A model generated the notes under the pieces. The model saw only the letters and a program-made list of their open reading frames with translations, did not search any database and was not told where the DNA came from. Below, piece after piece: positions 27,506 through 35,895 of a stretch of 60,066 bases of DNA; within the stretch, counting starts at the first letter, position 1; each line of letters starts with the position of its first letter. Position numbers and translations under genes: made by a program. Source of the stretch: a bacterium (GTDB taxonomy: Bacteria; 4484-113; JAFGCY01); assembly GCA_020849855.1 (NCBI GenBank), contig JADZFO010000026.1:1-60066 (forward strand). The letters run 5' to 3'.

Positions 27506-28408
27506 CTGAAGATCGGCATTCTGTCGCGCAAGGCGTCGCTTTACAGCACGCGGCGCCTGAAGGAAGCGGCGGAGAAGCGCGGACACGAGGTTTCGATCCG
27601 CGACTACCTGCGCTGCTACATGAACATCACCGCGCATCATCCTGAGGTGATGTACGGCGGCATCCAGCTGCAGTTTGACGCCATCATCCCGCGTATCGCC
27701 GCCAGCTATACCTTTTATGGCACGGCGGTGGTGAGGCAGTTTGAGATGATGGGCACCTATTCCTGCAACGAGAGCCAGGCCATCAGCCGCAGCCGCGACA
27801 AGCTGCGCACCCTGCAGCTGCTGAGCCGCGACGGCATCGGCCTGCCGGTGACCGGCTTCGCGCACAACGTGCATGACATCGACAGCATCATCGACCTGGC
27901 GGGCAAGCCGCCGATCATCGTCAAGCTGCTGGAAGGCACTCAGGGCGTGGGCGTGGTGCTGGCCGAGACGCGCAAGGCGGCGGAATCGGTGATCATGGCC
28001 TTCCGCCAGCTTGACGCCAACATCCTGGTGCAGGAGTTCATCAAGGAAGCCCAGGGCGCCGACATCCGCGCGATTGTCGTCGGCGGGCGCGTGGTGGCGG
28101 CGATGCACCGCCAGGGGCCGCCGGGCGAGTTCCGCAGCAACCTGCACCGCGGCGGCACCGCCAGCAAGGTGAAGCTGACGCCGGAAGAGCGCAGCATTGC
28201 CGTGCGCGCGGCGCGGGCGGTGGGCCTCTCGGTGGCCGGCGTGGACATGCTGAGGAGCAACCACGGCCCGGTGGTGATGGAGGTCAACTCCAGCCCGGGG
28301 CTTGAGGGCATCGAGACGGCGACTGGCATAGACGTGGCCGGCAAGATCATTGAGCTGATCGAGAAGAACTACCACACCGGCGGCAACCGCGACAGGATCG
28401 GGAAGTAG
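27506..28408 (+). CDS. rimK: Ribosomal protein S6 glutamate ligase RimK (CTG start)
   Basis: An ATP-grasp ligase adding glutamate to the C-terminus of ribosomal protein S6. The sequence tracks Escherichia coli RimK from the first residue ([20 protein letters not shown]) through [65 protein letters not shown] and [16 protein letters not shown] perfect GGAGGG (27493-27498) stands 7 nt before a CTG at 27506, exactly where the family begins. This gives 300 residues, the family length. The in-frame TTG at 27491 overlaps the ribosome site and is unlikely. It probably forms a two-gene operon with the upstream protease. Confidence 0.95.
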   Translation: MKIGILSRKASLYSTRRLKEAAEKRGHEVSIRDYLRCYMNITAHHPEVMYGGIQLQFDAIIPRIAASYTFYGTAVVRQFEMMGTYSCNESQAISRSRDKLRTLQLLSRDGIGLPVTGFAHNVHDIDSIIDLAGKPPIIVKLLEGTQGVGVVLAETRKAAESVIMAFRQLDANILVQEFIKEAQGADIRAIVVGGRVVAAMHRQGPPGEFRSNLHRGGTASKVKLTPEERSIAVRAARAVGLSVAGVDMLRSNHGPVVMEVNSSPGLEGIETATGIDVAGKIIELIEKNYHTGGNRDRIGK

Positions 28409-28503
28409 GCGCAGAGCCGCAGACTTCGCTGTGCTATATTGCCCGCAGGCGCGGAGCGCAGAAGCTGCCGGGGGGCAAAACAGCCAAGTGGAGGTGACTT
28501 TCG

Positions 28504-29151
28504 ATGCTCTGTTTCAGGCTGCTGCTGACAGCCATCCTGGCCCTGCTGAGCACGCCGGCGCTGCTGCTCGCCGCCGAGACCCCCGAGACACAGGCCGCGC
28601 CTGAGTTTGCCTACTTCGTTCAGATGGGCGGGCTGCGCGAGGGCCGCACGACCACCTGGATCTCAACCAGGCTGGACCCCGGAAATGCCGAGTCGGTCTT
28701 CCAGAGCGGCTATAACCGCATCGGGGTGGAGGCGAATGCCGGCTTTTTTGAATGGAAGTACGGGCTGTGCGGTTGTGTGAAGCTACTGGCCGCGCCACAA
28801 AGCAAGGAGATCGTCCGGGGGCCTGCCCTGCAGGCGGCCCTTGCACATGGCAGGCGCTATGAAATCGGGGATGTGGAGATTGAGGTTTACGCGCCAGGGG
28901 TGGACGAGTTCCAGTTCAAGATCTGGCGCCTGGACATCAGCGGGCTGACTGACACCGAGCTGATGCAGCTTTGCGCGCAGCAGGAAGACCGCGACGGTGA
29001 CGGCTTCAATGACCCGCCGGGCAAGCAGATCGGCTCGCTGCGCTGGGAGATCGACTGCCCGGAGCTGGGCTATCTGCGCGACATTGAAATCACGGCGGAC
29101 GTTTTGCGCGAGATGCAGTTTGGCCTGCGGGGCCACAGCGGAGGCGAGTGA
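28504..29151 (+). CDS. Secreted protein with Ca2+-loop-like motif, paralogue 1
   Basis: 215 residues with a signal peptide (MLCFRLLLTAILALLSTPALLLAA). After a short linker comes PEFAYFVQMGGL, then a beta-rich body with a Cys cluster (GLCGCVK). Near the end is EDRDGDGFNDPPGKQIGSL, a DxDxDG loop of the kind that binds calcium, and the tail ELGYLRDIEITADVLREMQFG. The next gene is a clear paralogue. I know no family. A GGAGGTG site precedes the ATG and a TATATT box lies upstream (about 28435). It heads a three-gene run. Confidence 0.75.
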   Translation: MLCFRLLLTAILALLSTPALLLAAETPETQAAPEFAYFVQMGGLREGRTTTWISTRLDPGNAESVFQSGYNRIGVEANAGFFEWKYGLCGCVKLLAAPQSKEIVRGPALQAALAHGRRYEIGDVEIEVYAPGVDEFQFKIWRLDISGLTDTELMQLCAQQEDRDGDGFNDPPGKQIGSLRWEIDCPELGYLRDIEITADVLREMQFGLRGHSGGE

Positions 29152-29798
29152 TGTCCGGGGGCATTCTGCGCCTCAGTATGGCCCTACTGCTTGCAGGAGT
29201 TCTTGCGCTGGGCAGGCTGCCTGTGCCTGCCGGCCAGGCACGGGCCGAGGAGGCCGCAGCCGCGCCTGAGTTTGCCTACCTTGTGGACCTGCGGCTTTTC
29301 AAGACCGGGGAGTTCTTTCTGGGCGGTCCACTGCTGATCCATCCCGGGCAGCCCTGGAGCAGCTTAGGCAACTTCGACCGCCAGATCACTGATGGCTTCT
29401 TCACCATGCGCTATGACCTCTTCGCTGCGATGCGCGTTGCTGGCAGCGGAGCTGAATATCCCGAATGGGCCGGGCCGGCCGACCGTACGGCCATCGACAG
29501 CGCGCAGCGCTTCCAGCTTGGCGAGCTGGATATCCGGGTCTTCGCCCCGGCAGCCGAACGCTGCCGGATCAGCGCCTGGCGCGTGGCCCTTGCCGGCCGC
29601 AGCCTCGAGGAGATCGCGGCGCTGAGCAGCGATCCGGCGATTGGCGAAGACGGCGACGGCGACGGACGGCCCGACGGGCCGGGACAGTACCTTGGCACCC
29701 TGGACTGGGATATCTCCACGCCGGAGCTGGGCTATATCCGCGACCGCGAGGTGACGGCGGAAGAGCTGCGCGAGATGCAGTTCGGCGTGGGCCAGTAG
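29151..29798 (+). CDS. Secreted protein with Ca2+-loop-like motif, paralogue 2
   Basis: 215 residues, the same length as its upstream paralogue. Signal peptide, then PEFAYLVDLRLF, GEDGDGDGRPDGPGQYLGTL and ELGYIRDREVTAEELREMQFG. The start ATG overlaps the previous stop as TGATG, so the two are coupled. The middle has diverged far more than the two conserved ends. The Cys pair of paralogue 1 is missing, while the acidic loop is longer. Confidence 0.75.
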   Translation: MSGGILRLSMALLLAGVLALGRLPVPAGQARAEEAAAAPEFAYLVDLRLFKTGEFFLGGPLLIHPGQPWSSLGNFDRQITDGFFTMRYDLFAAMRVAGSGAEYPEWAGPADRTAIDSAQRFQLGELDIRVFAPAAERCRISAWRVALAGRSLEEIAALSSDPAIGEDGDGDGRPDGPGQYLGTLDWDISTPELGYIRDREVTAEELREMQFGVGQ

Positions 29799-29862
29799 TC
29801 GACAAGAGTTTCCATAGTCCTGAGCCCAATGCGGCTCATTCGCACGAGTTAGGAGGATCAAT

Positions 29863-30495
29863 ATGCACCATGCTTTCAAGTATGCACTCGCTTCGCTTGG
29901 CCTTGCGGCTCTTGTTCAGGGGCCGGCTATGGCTGAACAGACATCTGCTCATGCACCGCAGTCCGCTACCGGGATGTCTGCCCCCGCGCAGGCTCCAGAC
30001 CTCAGCAACAGACGGCAGTATGCCGTCGAGCTAAAGCTTTTTGGCGAAAGCGACAAACTGCTGACCGAAACCTCAATCGCTGTACTGGACGGCCTGCCGG
30101 GCATGATCGAATCAAGCAGCAACCGGATGGAGCAGAGCAGCGATGGGAACATGCGGCCGTTCCAGAACCTCAAGATGATGGTGGTGATCGAAACCGGTTC
30201 AAGCTGCTGCTGGCCCAGTCTGGAGAACACTCGCGAAATAGTCGACGAGGCCCTGTGGCAGTCCGAGATCGTCGAGGTCGGGCCGGCAACCTTATGGATC
30301 TACCACCCGGACGCCGAGCGCTATGAGGTAAGCATCAGCGAGATGGTGGTCGACGACAGCATGCAGACCAAGGAGATCATCCCTTGTGGCAGCGCCTGCG
30401 GCTGGCTGTCATGCATGGAGCCGATCGAGCCGCAGTTGGTGCCTGAAGACGCGGGAGTTGGCGGCGGAAGCGTTAACTGGCAAAAGGGCAACTAG
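29863..30495 (+). CDS. Secreted Cys-containing protein, possible distant third paralogue
   Basis: 210 residues: signal peptide (MHHAFKYALASLGLAALVQG, cleavage near AMA), a low-complexity linker, then RQYAVELKLFGESDKLLTETS. This echoes the EFAYLVDLRLFKTGEFFLGG opening of the preceding genes, followed by a similar run of strands (VGPATLWIYHPDAERYEVSIS against LGELDIRVFAPAAERCRISAW). It lacks the DxDxDG loop and has its own cysteines (SSCCWP, PCGSACGWLSC) that could form disulfides. AGGAGG precedes the ATG. Confidence 0.7.
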   Translation: MHHAFKYALASLGLAALVQGPAMAEQTSAHAPQSATGMSAPAQAPDLSNRRQYAVELKLFGESDKLLTETSIAVLDGLPGMIESSSNRMEQSSDGNMRPFQNLKMMVVIETGSSCCWPSLENTREIVDEALWQSEIVEVGPATLWIYHPDAERYEVSISEMVVDDSMQTKEIIPCGSACGWLSCMEPIEPQLVPEDAGVGGGSVNWQKGN

Positions 30496-30529
30496 TAAGC
30501 CGCGGACTGCACAGGGCAGTCAGGGCAGG

Positions 30530-31117
30530 CTAGCCGCCTGCGGCGCGCTCGCCACGGGGCCGCCGCGGCGCATCCCGGGTGAAGAGCATGCTGACGCCGT
30601 CCTCGGTGGCCTGCAGCGTGATGCCGTCGCGCGAGCTGTCGCTGAGCAGCAGGTTCTGCCACATCACCTCCTGCTTGTTCTTGTCGCCGTCCACATCGTT
30701 GATGTCGCGGGTGAGCTGCTCCGAGACGCGCGATTTGTACCAGCCGCGGTCGTACTCGTGGCGGATCGAGGCGCTGAGCAGCTTGAAGATCCGCAGCGAG
30801 CGCGGCAGGTCCGGCGCGGGGTTGTCGATGCTGAGGCTGACCTGGTCGAGTGTCGCGCCGGTGTAGCTGGACAGGGTCAGGCCGGCCGTGTAGTCCTGGC
30901 CGCCGATGCGCAGCTGCAGGCTGCCCTTGAGGATGTCCTCGTCGTTGAAAGTGCCGGGCTGCATGTCGCTGCTGTCGACGGCGGAAAAAGGCATGCCCAG
31001 CAGGTACTGGTTGAAGCCGGCGACGTCCTGTGGACCGCCGGCGGTCCTGAAGGCGGGTGCGCCGCCAGCGCCGCAGGAAAGCAGGAACACAAGAAGAAGA
31101 CAGGACAGCTTTTGCAT
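30530..31117 (-). CDS. Small lipoprotein, unknown
   Basis: 195 residues: signal MQKLSCLLLVFLLSC with lipobox LLSC, then GAGG. The mature part is beta-rich (LQLRIGGQDYTAGLTLSSYT, DQVSLSIDNPAP) with an acidic loop DINDVDGDKNK. I do not recognise a family. The open frame extends upstream to 31279 over a palindrome region, but the ATG at 31117 starts the signal peptide and follows a TACAAT box (31124-31129, minus strand) by exactly 6 nt. It is convergent with the preceding gene. Confidence 0.75.
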   Translation of the reverse strand: MQKLSCLLLVFLLSCGAGGAPAFRTAGGPQDVAGFNQYLLGMPFSAVDSSDMQPGTFNDEDILKGSLQLRIGGQDYTAGLTLSSYTGATLDQVSLSIDNPAPDLPRSLRIFKLLSASIRHEYDRGWYKSRVSEQLTRDINDVDGDKNKQEVMWQNLLLSDSSRDGITLQATEDGVSMLFTRDAPRRPRGERAAGG

Positions 31118-31159
31118 GCCCTGATTGTAGAAGAAGTGTGCAAACGTGCAAGCACCTTT

Positions 31160-31254
31160 CAGATTGAGTGCGGGCCTGAGTCCCGCGATCTTCAACCCCG
31201 GCGCTGTACAGCTGCGGGAGGCAGCCGCGCTCCATCCTGAGCCGCCCCTACAAT
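31160..31254. repeat. Palindromes between divergent genes, supplying a -10 box
   Basis: Decayed class B pieces (TGCGGGCCTGAGTCCCGCG, then GCAGCCGCGCTCCATCC) are followed by a class A right end CCGCCCCTAC at about 31241-31251. The final CTAC plus AAT makes TACAAT (31249-31254), 6 nt before the start of the downstream dehydrogenase. Confidence 0.6.
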
Positions 31255-31260
31255 AGGCGC
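31249..31260 (+). promoter_or_regulatory. Leaderless-type promoter built from a palindrome end
   Basis: TACAAT (CTAC of a class A end plus AAT), then AGGCGC, then the ATG of the MDR dehydrogenase. Confidence 0.55.
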
Positions 31261-32319
31261 ATGTCCATCCCCGAGACAATGAAGGCTGTGCGCATCCATG
31301 CGCATGGCGGGCCGGAAGTGCTGCGCTATGAGGACGCCCCGGTGCCGCAGCCGGGCCACGGCCAGGTGCTGGTAAAGGTGCGCGCCTGCGCGCTGAACCA
31401 CCTGGACATCTGGAACCGCATCGGCGCGCGCGGCTGGTCGCTGCCGATGCCGCACATCCTGGGCAGCGACATCGCCGGCGAGGTTGCTGCGCTTGGCCCC
31501 GGCGTGAGCCACATCGCTGAGGGGATGGAGTGCTTCCTGCACCCGGGCCTGCCGGGCGGGCCGAGCCTGGAGCGACTGCGCGGCGACGACAACATCGCCG
31601 CCGACTACCGCATCCTGGGCCAGCTTGTCGACGGCGGCAACGCCGAGTATGTGCTGGCCCCGGCGGACAACGTGCTGCCGCGCCCAGCCGGCCTGAGCTG
31701 GGAGGAGTGCGCGGCTTTCCCGCTGACCTTCCTGACCGCCTGGCACATGCTGGGCAGCCGCCGGGCGGGCCTGCGGGCCGGTGAGAGCGTGCTGGTCATC
31801 GGCGCCGGCAGCGGCGTGGGGGCGGCGGCGATCCAGATCGCGCGGGCCAGGGGCGCGGCGCAGATCATCACCACCGCCGGCGGGCCGAAGAAGGTCAAGC
31901 TGGCCCAGGGCCTGGGCGCGGACGCGGTGATCGACCACCACGAGCGCGCCGGCGAGCTGCACAAGGCGGTCTATGAGCTGACCGGGGGCCGCGGCGTGGA
32001 CGTGGTGGTGGAGCATGTCGGCGCGGCGGTCTTCATGCAGTGCGTCAAGGCACTGCGCCGCGGCGGGCGCCTGGTCAGCTGCGGCACCACGACGGGCGGG
32101 CAGTTTGAGCTGGACGCGCAGATGATGTATGCCAAGCACCTGACCCTGATGGGCTCCTTCATGGGCAGCATGAGCGAGACCCTGGAGTATCTGCCCCTGC
32201 TGGAGAAGGGTCTGCTGAGGCCGGTGGTGGACAAGGTCTTTCCGTTGAGCGAGACGGCCGCGGCCCATGAGCGCATGGAGGCCGGCGAGCACTTCGGCAA
32301 GATTGTGCTTGTGCCGTGA
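31261..32319 (+). CDS. Zinc-binding-type alcohol dehydrogenase/quinone oxidoreductase (MDR superfamily)
   Basis: A 352-residue NAD(P)H-dependent MDR enzyme. The N-terminal GroES-like domain includes MKAVRIHAHGGPEVLRYEDA and HILGSDIAGEVAALGPGV. The Rossmann motif is GAGSGVGAAAIQIARARG. The C-terminal GRLVSCGTTTGGQFELD resembles the zinc-binding dehydrogenases rather than crotonyl-CoA reductases. The usual structural-zinc cysteines are missing. Substrate unknown. The ATG lies exactly 6 nt after TACAAT, formed by the end of a class A palindrome. It is monocistronic. Confidence 0.88.
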   Translation: MSIPETMKAVRIHAHGGPEVLRYEDAPVPQPGHGQVLVKVRACALNHLDIWNRIGARGWSLPMPHILGSDIAGEVAALGPGVSHIAEGMECFLHPGLPGGPSLERLRGDDNIAADYRILGQLVDGGNAEYVLAPADNVLPRPAGLSWEECAAFPLTFLTAWHMLGSRRAGLRAGESVLVIGAGSGVGAAAIQIARARGAAQIITTAGGPKKVKLAQGLGADAVIDHHERAGELHKAVYELTGGRGVDVVVEHVGAAVFMQCVKALRRGGRLVSCGTTTGGQFELDAQMMYAKHLTLMGSFMGSMSETLEYLPLLEKGLLRPVVDKVFPLSETAAAHERMEAGEHFGKIVLVP

Positions 32320-32342
32320 CGCGTTTAAGCGCTGTGTTTGAC

Positions 32343-32463
32343 GTCGAATGTCGGATGTCTGAACCGGCAGGATCCAACGAATTGGTGTTTCTGACCAATC
32401 ACTGCTAATCATATCTCGTCGGTGGAACGGACTTCTCCGACCTTCGACTTTCGACTTTCGACA
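32343..32463. repeat. Inverted pair of GTCGAAT / TTCGACT heptamer arrays
   Basis: The left array (32343-32363) is GTCGAAT, GTCGGAT, GTCTGAA. The right array (32436-32463) is TCCGACC, TTCGACT, TTCGACT, TTCGACA, the reverse complement. They enclose 72 bp of lower GC without an ORF, between the dehydrogenase and RAYT 3. The layout is the same as at 25479-25691 but with another heptamer. Confidence 0.7.
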
Positions 32464-32523
32464 TCGCGCTGCCACGGGGTCGGCGCTACTGAGGTTCCGC
32501 TGCCACGGGGGGGCGGCGTGTTT

Positions 32524-32579
32524 TTGTAGGGGCGGGTCTTGACCCGCCTTCCCCTGCAGCATCGCGGGTGCCGACCCGC
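32524..32579. repeat. Class A palindromes downstream of RAYT 3
   Basis: GTAGGGGCGGGT-CTTG-ACCCGCC (about 32527-32550) is followed by a decayed copy, GCGGGTGCCGACCCGCC. Their inner stem GGGT..ACCC matches the array on the other side of the transposase. Confidence 0.8.
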
Positions 32580-32581
32580 CA

Positions 32582-33127
32582 TCAATTGCGCAGGACACCA
32601 CCAATGCGCTTGTAAAGCTCATTCTCGCCGCTTCGCTTTGCATTCTCCCGATCAAGGTGCCAGGCCCGCGGGTTGTTCTGAATGTACTCGCGACAGAGGT
32701 ACAGCTCTTCCTCGCTGCGGACCACGTGTTCATAGAAGCCGCGCTGCCACACTTCAAACAGGGCGTCGCCAATGAGTTTCCGCCATTCCCTGGTAACGCC
32801 TGACTTGAAAAGACCGACGACGGTTGTGACCGGAACAACCTTCCTGGCGGCGCGCTCGGCAGCGCTGAGACTGGGGTCGTAGTAGTTGGTCAACAGCAGG
32901 TGTATGTGGTTTGGCATGATGACCATGTCGCCCAGATCGAAGCCAAGCTGGTGCTTGGGGATGCCCTCGATATGCGAGGCGAGCATTTCGCCGAGCTGGG
33001 TTGGGACCAGACGACCATCCTCAATCGCGCCAAAGAGTTGCCGCCGCTGGGATGAACAGACGGTGATGAAGTAAGCACCGTAGGAGGAGTAGTCAAAGTT
33101 CTTTAGGCGTACGTTCTTTCGCAGCAT
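32582..33127 (-). CDS. REP-associated tyrosine transposase (RAYT) 3
   Basis: A 181-residue HUH/Y1 protein: VIMPNHIHLLLT gives His74 and His76, and Tyr148 in REYIQNNPRAW is the nucleophile. FYEHVVRSEEEL precedes it. The ATG at 33127 (MLRKNVRLKN) is chosen over the longer open frame because TATCTT (33134-33139, minus strand) lies 6 nt before it. The 5' extension runs into palindromes. Both flanks carry GCGGGTC..GACCCGC palindromes, unlike RAYT 2, whose flanks carry GCGCAC..GTGCGC. Confidence 0.92.
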   Translation of the reverse strand: MLRKNVRLKNFDYSSYGAYFITVCSSQRRQLFGAIEDGRLVPTQLGEMLASHIEGIPKHQLGFDLGDMVIMPNHIHLLLTNYYDPSLSAAERAARKVVPVTTVVGLFKSGVTREWRKLIGDALFEVWQRGFYEHVVRSEEELYLCREYIQNNPRAWHLDRENAKRSGENELYKRIGGVLRN

Positions 33128-33179
33128 TGTGGAAAGATAGCAGGGTGCCCAAGGCGGGTCAAGACCGGCGAATGAGATG

Positions 33180-33301
33180 GGAAGGCGGGTCAAGACCCGC
33201 CCCTACGAGGCGCGAGGCGGGTCAAAACCCGCCCCTACGAGGCGCGAGGCGGGTCAAGACCCGCCCCTACGAGGCGCGAGGCGGGTCAAGACCCGCCCCT
33301 A
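33180..33301. repeat. Four tandem class A palindromes upstream of RAYT 3, supplying a stop codon
   Basis: The last three copies form an exact 32-bp unit (GAGGCGCG linker plus AGGCGGGTC-AA-GACCCGCCCCTAC) over 33206-33301. The second hairpin has a loop change (CAAAAC). The final CTA is the complement of the TAG stop of the adjacent lytic transglycosylase. There are no unique spacers, so it is not a CRISPR. Confidence 0.9.
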
Positions 33302-35815
33302 CTGGCTCTCCAGCCACTTATAGATCTTGTAGTACTTGTAAACCAGCAGCACATAGGTTTCGTTCTGCTCGTTGGGCAGCACGCTTGTGAACAGCACCGG
33401 GTCGGCGTTCGGGTAGAGGCCCTTCCACTTCTGGTAGTTGGCCGGGCCGCCGTTATAGCAGTGCAGGATCGCCCGTACGCCGCTGTCGCTGTCCGGGTCG
33501 ACGCCCAGCTGCTGCGCCAGGCTCTGGATGTACTCCGCCCCGAGGCGGATGTTCACCTGCGGCTCAAGGCGCCGGGCGAAGTAATCCGCCGGCAGGCCGC
33601 GGGCGTCAATCAGGAAGCGCACCGTGCCCGGCATCACCTGCATCAGGCCCTCGGCCCCGACCCAGCTTTCATTGTCCTGGCGGAAGGCGCTCTCTTTCTT
33701 CATGATCGCGTAGATCAGCGCCGGGTCTACCCCGGTCGCGGATGCCGCCGCCTGGACTTCTTCGCCGAAGGGCTGGGGGTAGGCCTGGGACAGGACGTAG
33801 TCCAGCACCGCGCGTTCCTGGATCATCCAGCTTTCCAGCACCTCAGTGGCCGCGTCCTGCAGGTTGGCGGTGGATGCCGTGTCGGCCATGAAGCGCAGGC
33901 GGAGATAAGGCAGCAGGCCGCCACTCATCGCCGGGTCAGTTCCGCCGGTGGCCTCCAGCGCTTCATCAGCCAGGCCCAGGCCGGCCAGGTATTCGCAGCC
34001 CTGCTGCGCCATGGAGCCGCTGCCGCTGCTGAGGCTGAGCCACTGCGAGCCGGCCTGCGGCTGCAGGCCCTCCTTGCGGGCCAGTTCGTAGTAGTTCCAG
34101 TTCTGCATGCGCGCAGCGCGGCCGCGGGAATCAGAGGCCCCGGAGAGATACTCGTTCCAGAAGTTGCAGACATCGCCAAGGCGCAGGGCGGTGTCTTCAT
34201 CCAGCTCCCCGGTCTTGCCGGTTTCGATCTTCTCCAGCACGCTGCCGGCCAGTTGCCTGGCCTCGCTGCCGCGCCCGAGATGGATCAGCAGCGGGATGTA
34301 CTCCTCGACCGCCTTGGCATAGCCGGGCCTGAAGCTGTGCTGCTGCACGACCTGCTGCAGATAGCCGATTGCCGCGTCGATGTTCAGCGGCTCCTGGACT
34401 TCCTTTAGCACGTGGTAGCACTGGTACAGGGCCTCGGCCTGATGCTCGCCGGCAAGCTTGCCGCAGCTCTTGTAGTAGGCCAGGGCTTCGTTCCACTGCT
34501 CCTTTCCCTGCATCAGCTCGGCGTATTCCCAGTAGACCGCGCCAAGCTCGCTGTCATCAATACCGCCGAGGTTGACCTGGGTCATCAGGTTCTTCAGCCG
34601 TGCGCTGTCGCCCAGGCGGCGGTAGCACTGCGCCAGCCCAAGCGCGACCTGGGCGTCGTTGTCTTTGGCCAGGCCGGCCTTGTGCAGCTCGCGCAGCGCG
34701 CCGGCGAAGCGGGCCAGGAGTTCCTTATCCTGTGTACACTGCGCCAGCGCCGGGCCGAAGCCGGCGTGCAGCTCCCAGTTAAGGCGTTTGCCGGAGTCCA
34801 GCGCGCCATCGACCTGGCCCTTCAATGCGGCGGCCAGTGCGTCCAGCGCCAGTGTGCCGGACTCCTCGGCGCCCGGGTCGGCAGGGTCGATGGTCAGCGC
34901 AGCGGCGGCATGCCTGAAGCTCTCCTGCTGGTCAGACTTCCCCTTGAAGTAGTCGGCGAAGGCGTTGAGCGAACGCAGCAGCGCCCAGTCCACCGCCTTC
35001 AGCCCCGCGTCCCTCTTCTGCTGTGCCAGCAACAGGTCAAGCTGCTGCAGCGCGGGACGTTCATCGCTTTTGGCGGCATCGCTGCTGAGCAGCCAGGCGA
35101 TGTAGTTGTATCTCGCCTTGGCCTGCAGGCCGGCGTCAGCGCCGTCCTTGCCTTCAATCAGCGCCGTGAGCAGGCCCTCGACCTGCGCCTTCTCTTCATC
35201 CGTTCCCGCCAAGCGATAAGCCCGGGCGAGGTAGTAGTCGCGGAAGGGCCGCAGCGCCGGGGCGAGCTTCCTGGGGTCAATCGCCGCAAACTCGTTGCGC
35301 GCGCTGGCCCAGTCGCCGGACAGCGCGTGGCGGTAGCCCAGCAGATAGCGCAGCACCTGCTGGCAGGGGGTATCCGCCGTGGCCTCCCAGACCGGGTCAG
35401 AGCGCAGGTCATAGACCTTCTGCTCCAGGCTTTCCGCCCGGCTTTTCAGCACCGCGCTGCGCAGCTGTGCCAGCAGGGCGTTGTCGTCGCTGCCTTTGGC
35501 ACCGTAGAGATCCGCCAGGTAAAAGGCGCGGCCAAGGTTGCCTTCCTTCACCAGGGCGTCCAGGTAGCGCCCCAGCAGGTCGCTGTCATCCGGCCGGCTG
35601 AGCGCCTGGCGGCCCATGTCGCGGCTGGCCTCAAAGACCATGCCATAACGCAGCTTCTGCTGCGCGCTGAGCAGCTTGCGCCAGTTCAGGGCCAGCAGCA
35701 GCACGGCGGCCAGGCCCAGCAGCAGCAGGATGGCGATGACGCGGCGTGCGGCGGCGTACATCCTGTTGCGGCCCGCCCGCGCGGCCTTCATGCGTTCACG
35801 GTAGTCGCTGTTCAA
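33299..35815 (-). CDS. Soluble-lytic-transglycosylase-like membrane protein with TPR-like region
   Basis: 838 residues with one N-terminal membrane anchor (RRVIAILLLLGLAAVLLLAL, about 25-45). About 550 residues of helical TPR-like repeats follow, then a C-terminal SLT goose-lysozyme domain: YAIMKKESAFRQ (catalytic Glu), GAEGLMQVMPGT, LEPQVNIRLGAEYIQSL and YNGGPANYQKW. It probably cleaves peptidoglycan glycan strands in the periplasm, in the manner of Slt70. The start is set to the TTG at 35815, 7 nt after GATAAT (35823-35828); an in-frame TTG at 35833 would overlap that box. The TAG stop belongs to the palindrome array, directly after ...KWLESQ. Confidence 0.88.
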   Translation of the reverse strand: MNSDYRERMKAARAGRNRMYAAARRVIAILLLLGLAAVLLLALNWRKLLSAQQKLRYGMVFEASRDMGRQALSRPDDSDLLGRYLDALVKEGNLGRAFYLADLYGAKGSDDNALLAQLRSAVLKSRAESLEQKVYDLRSDPVWEATADTPCQQVLRYLLGYRHALSGDWASARNEFAAIDPRKLAPALRPFRDYYLARAYRLAGTDEEKAQVEGLLTALIEGKDGADAGLQAKARYNYIAWLLSSDAAKSDERPALQQLDLLLAQQKRDAGLKAVDWALLRSLNAFADYFKGKSDQQESFRHAAAALTIDPADPGAEESGTLALDALAAALKGQVDGALDSGKRLNWELHAGFGPALAQCTQDKELLARFAGALRELHKAGLAKDNDAQVALGLAQCYRRLGDSARLKNLMTQVNLGGIDDSELGAVYWEYAELMQGKEQWNEALAYYKSCGKLAGEHQAEALYQCYHVLKEVQEPLNIDAAIGYLQQVVQQHSFRPGYAKAVEEYIPLLIHLGRGSEARQLAGSVLEKIETGKTGELDEDTALRLGDVCNFWNEYLSGASDSRGRAARMQNWNYYELARKEGLQPQAGSQWLSLSSGSGSMAQQGCEYLAGLGLADEALEATGGTDPAMSGGLLPYLRLRFMADTASTANLQDAATEVLESWMIQERAVLDYVLSQAYPQPFGEEVQAAASATGVDPALIYAIMKKESAFRQDNESWVGAEGLMQVMPGTVRFLIDARGLPADYFARRLEPQVNIRLGAEYIQSLAQQLGVDPDSDSGVRAILHCYNGGPANYQKWKGLYPNADPVLFTSVLPNEQNETYVLLVYKYYKIYKWLESQ

Positions 35816-35895
35816 GACTGGGATTATCCGCAAAGCCGCGCCGGCTGGCTAGTTGACAGATTCGCGGGAGCGGGCGGGCGGGCGGTAGGGCGGGC

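Noticed and set aside
33180..33301. CRISPR-like tandem array of about 32 bp
   Set aside because: The repeats are palindromic and adjacent with a constant 8-bp linker; there are no unique spacers and no cas genes.
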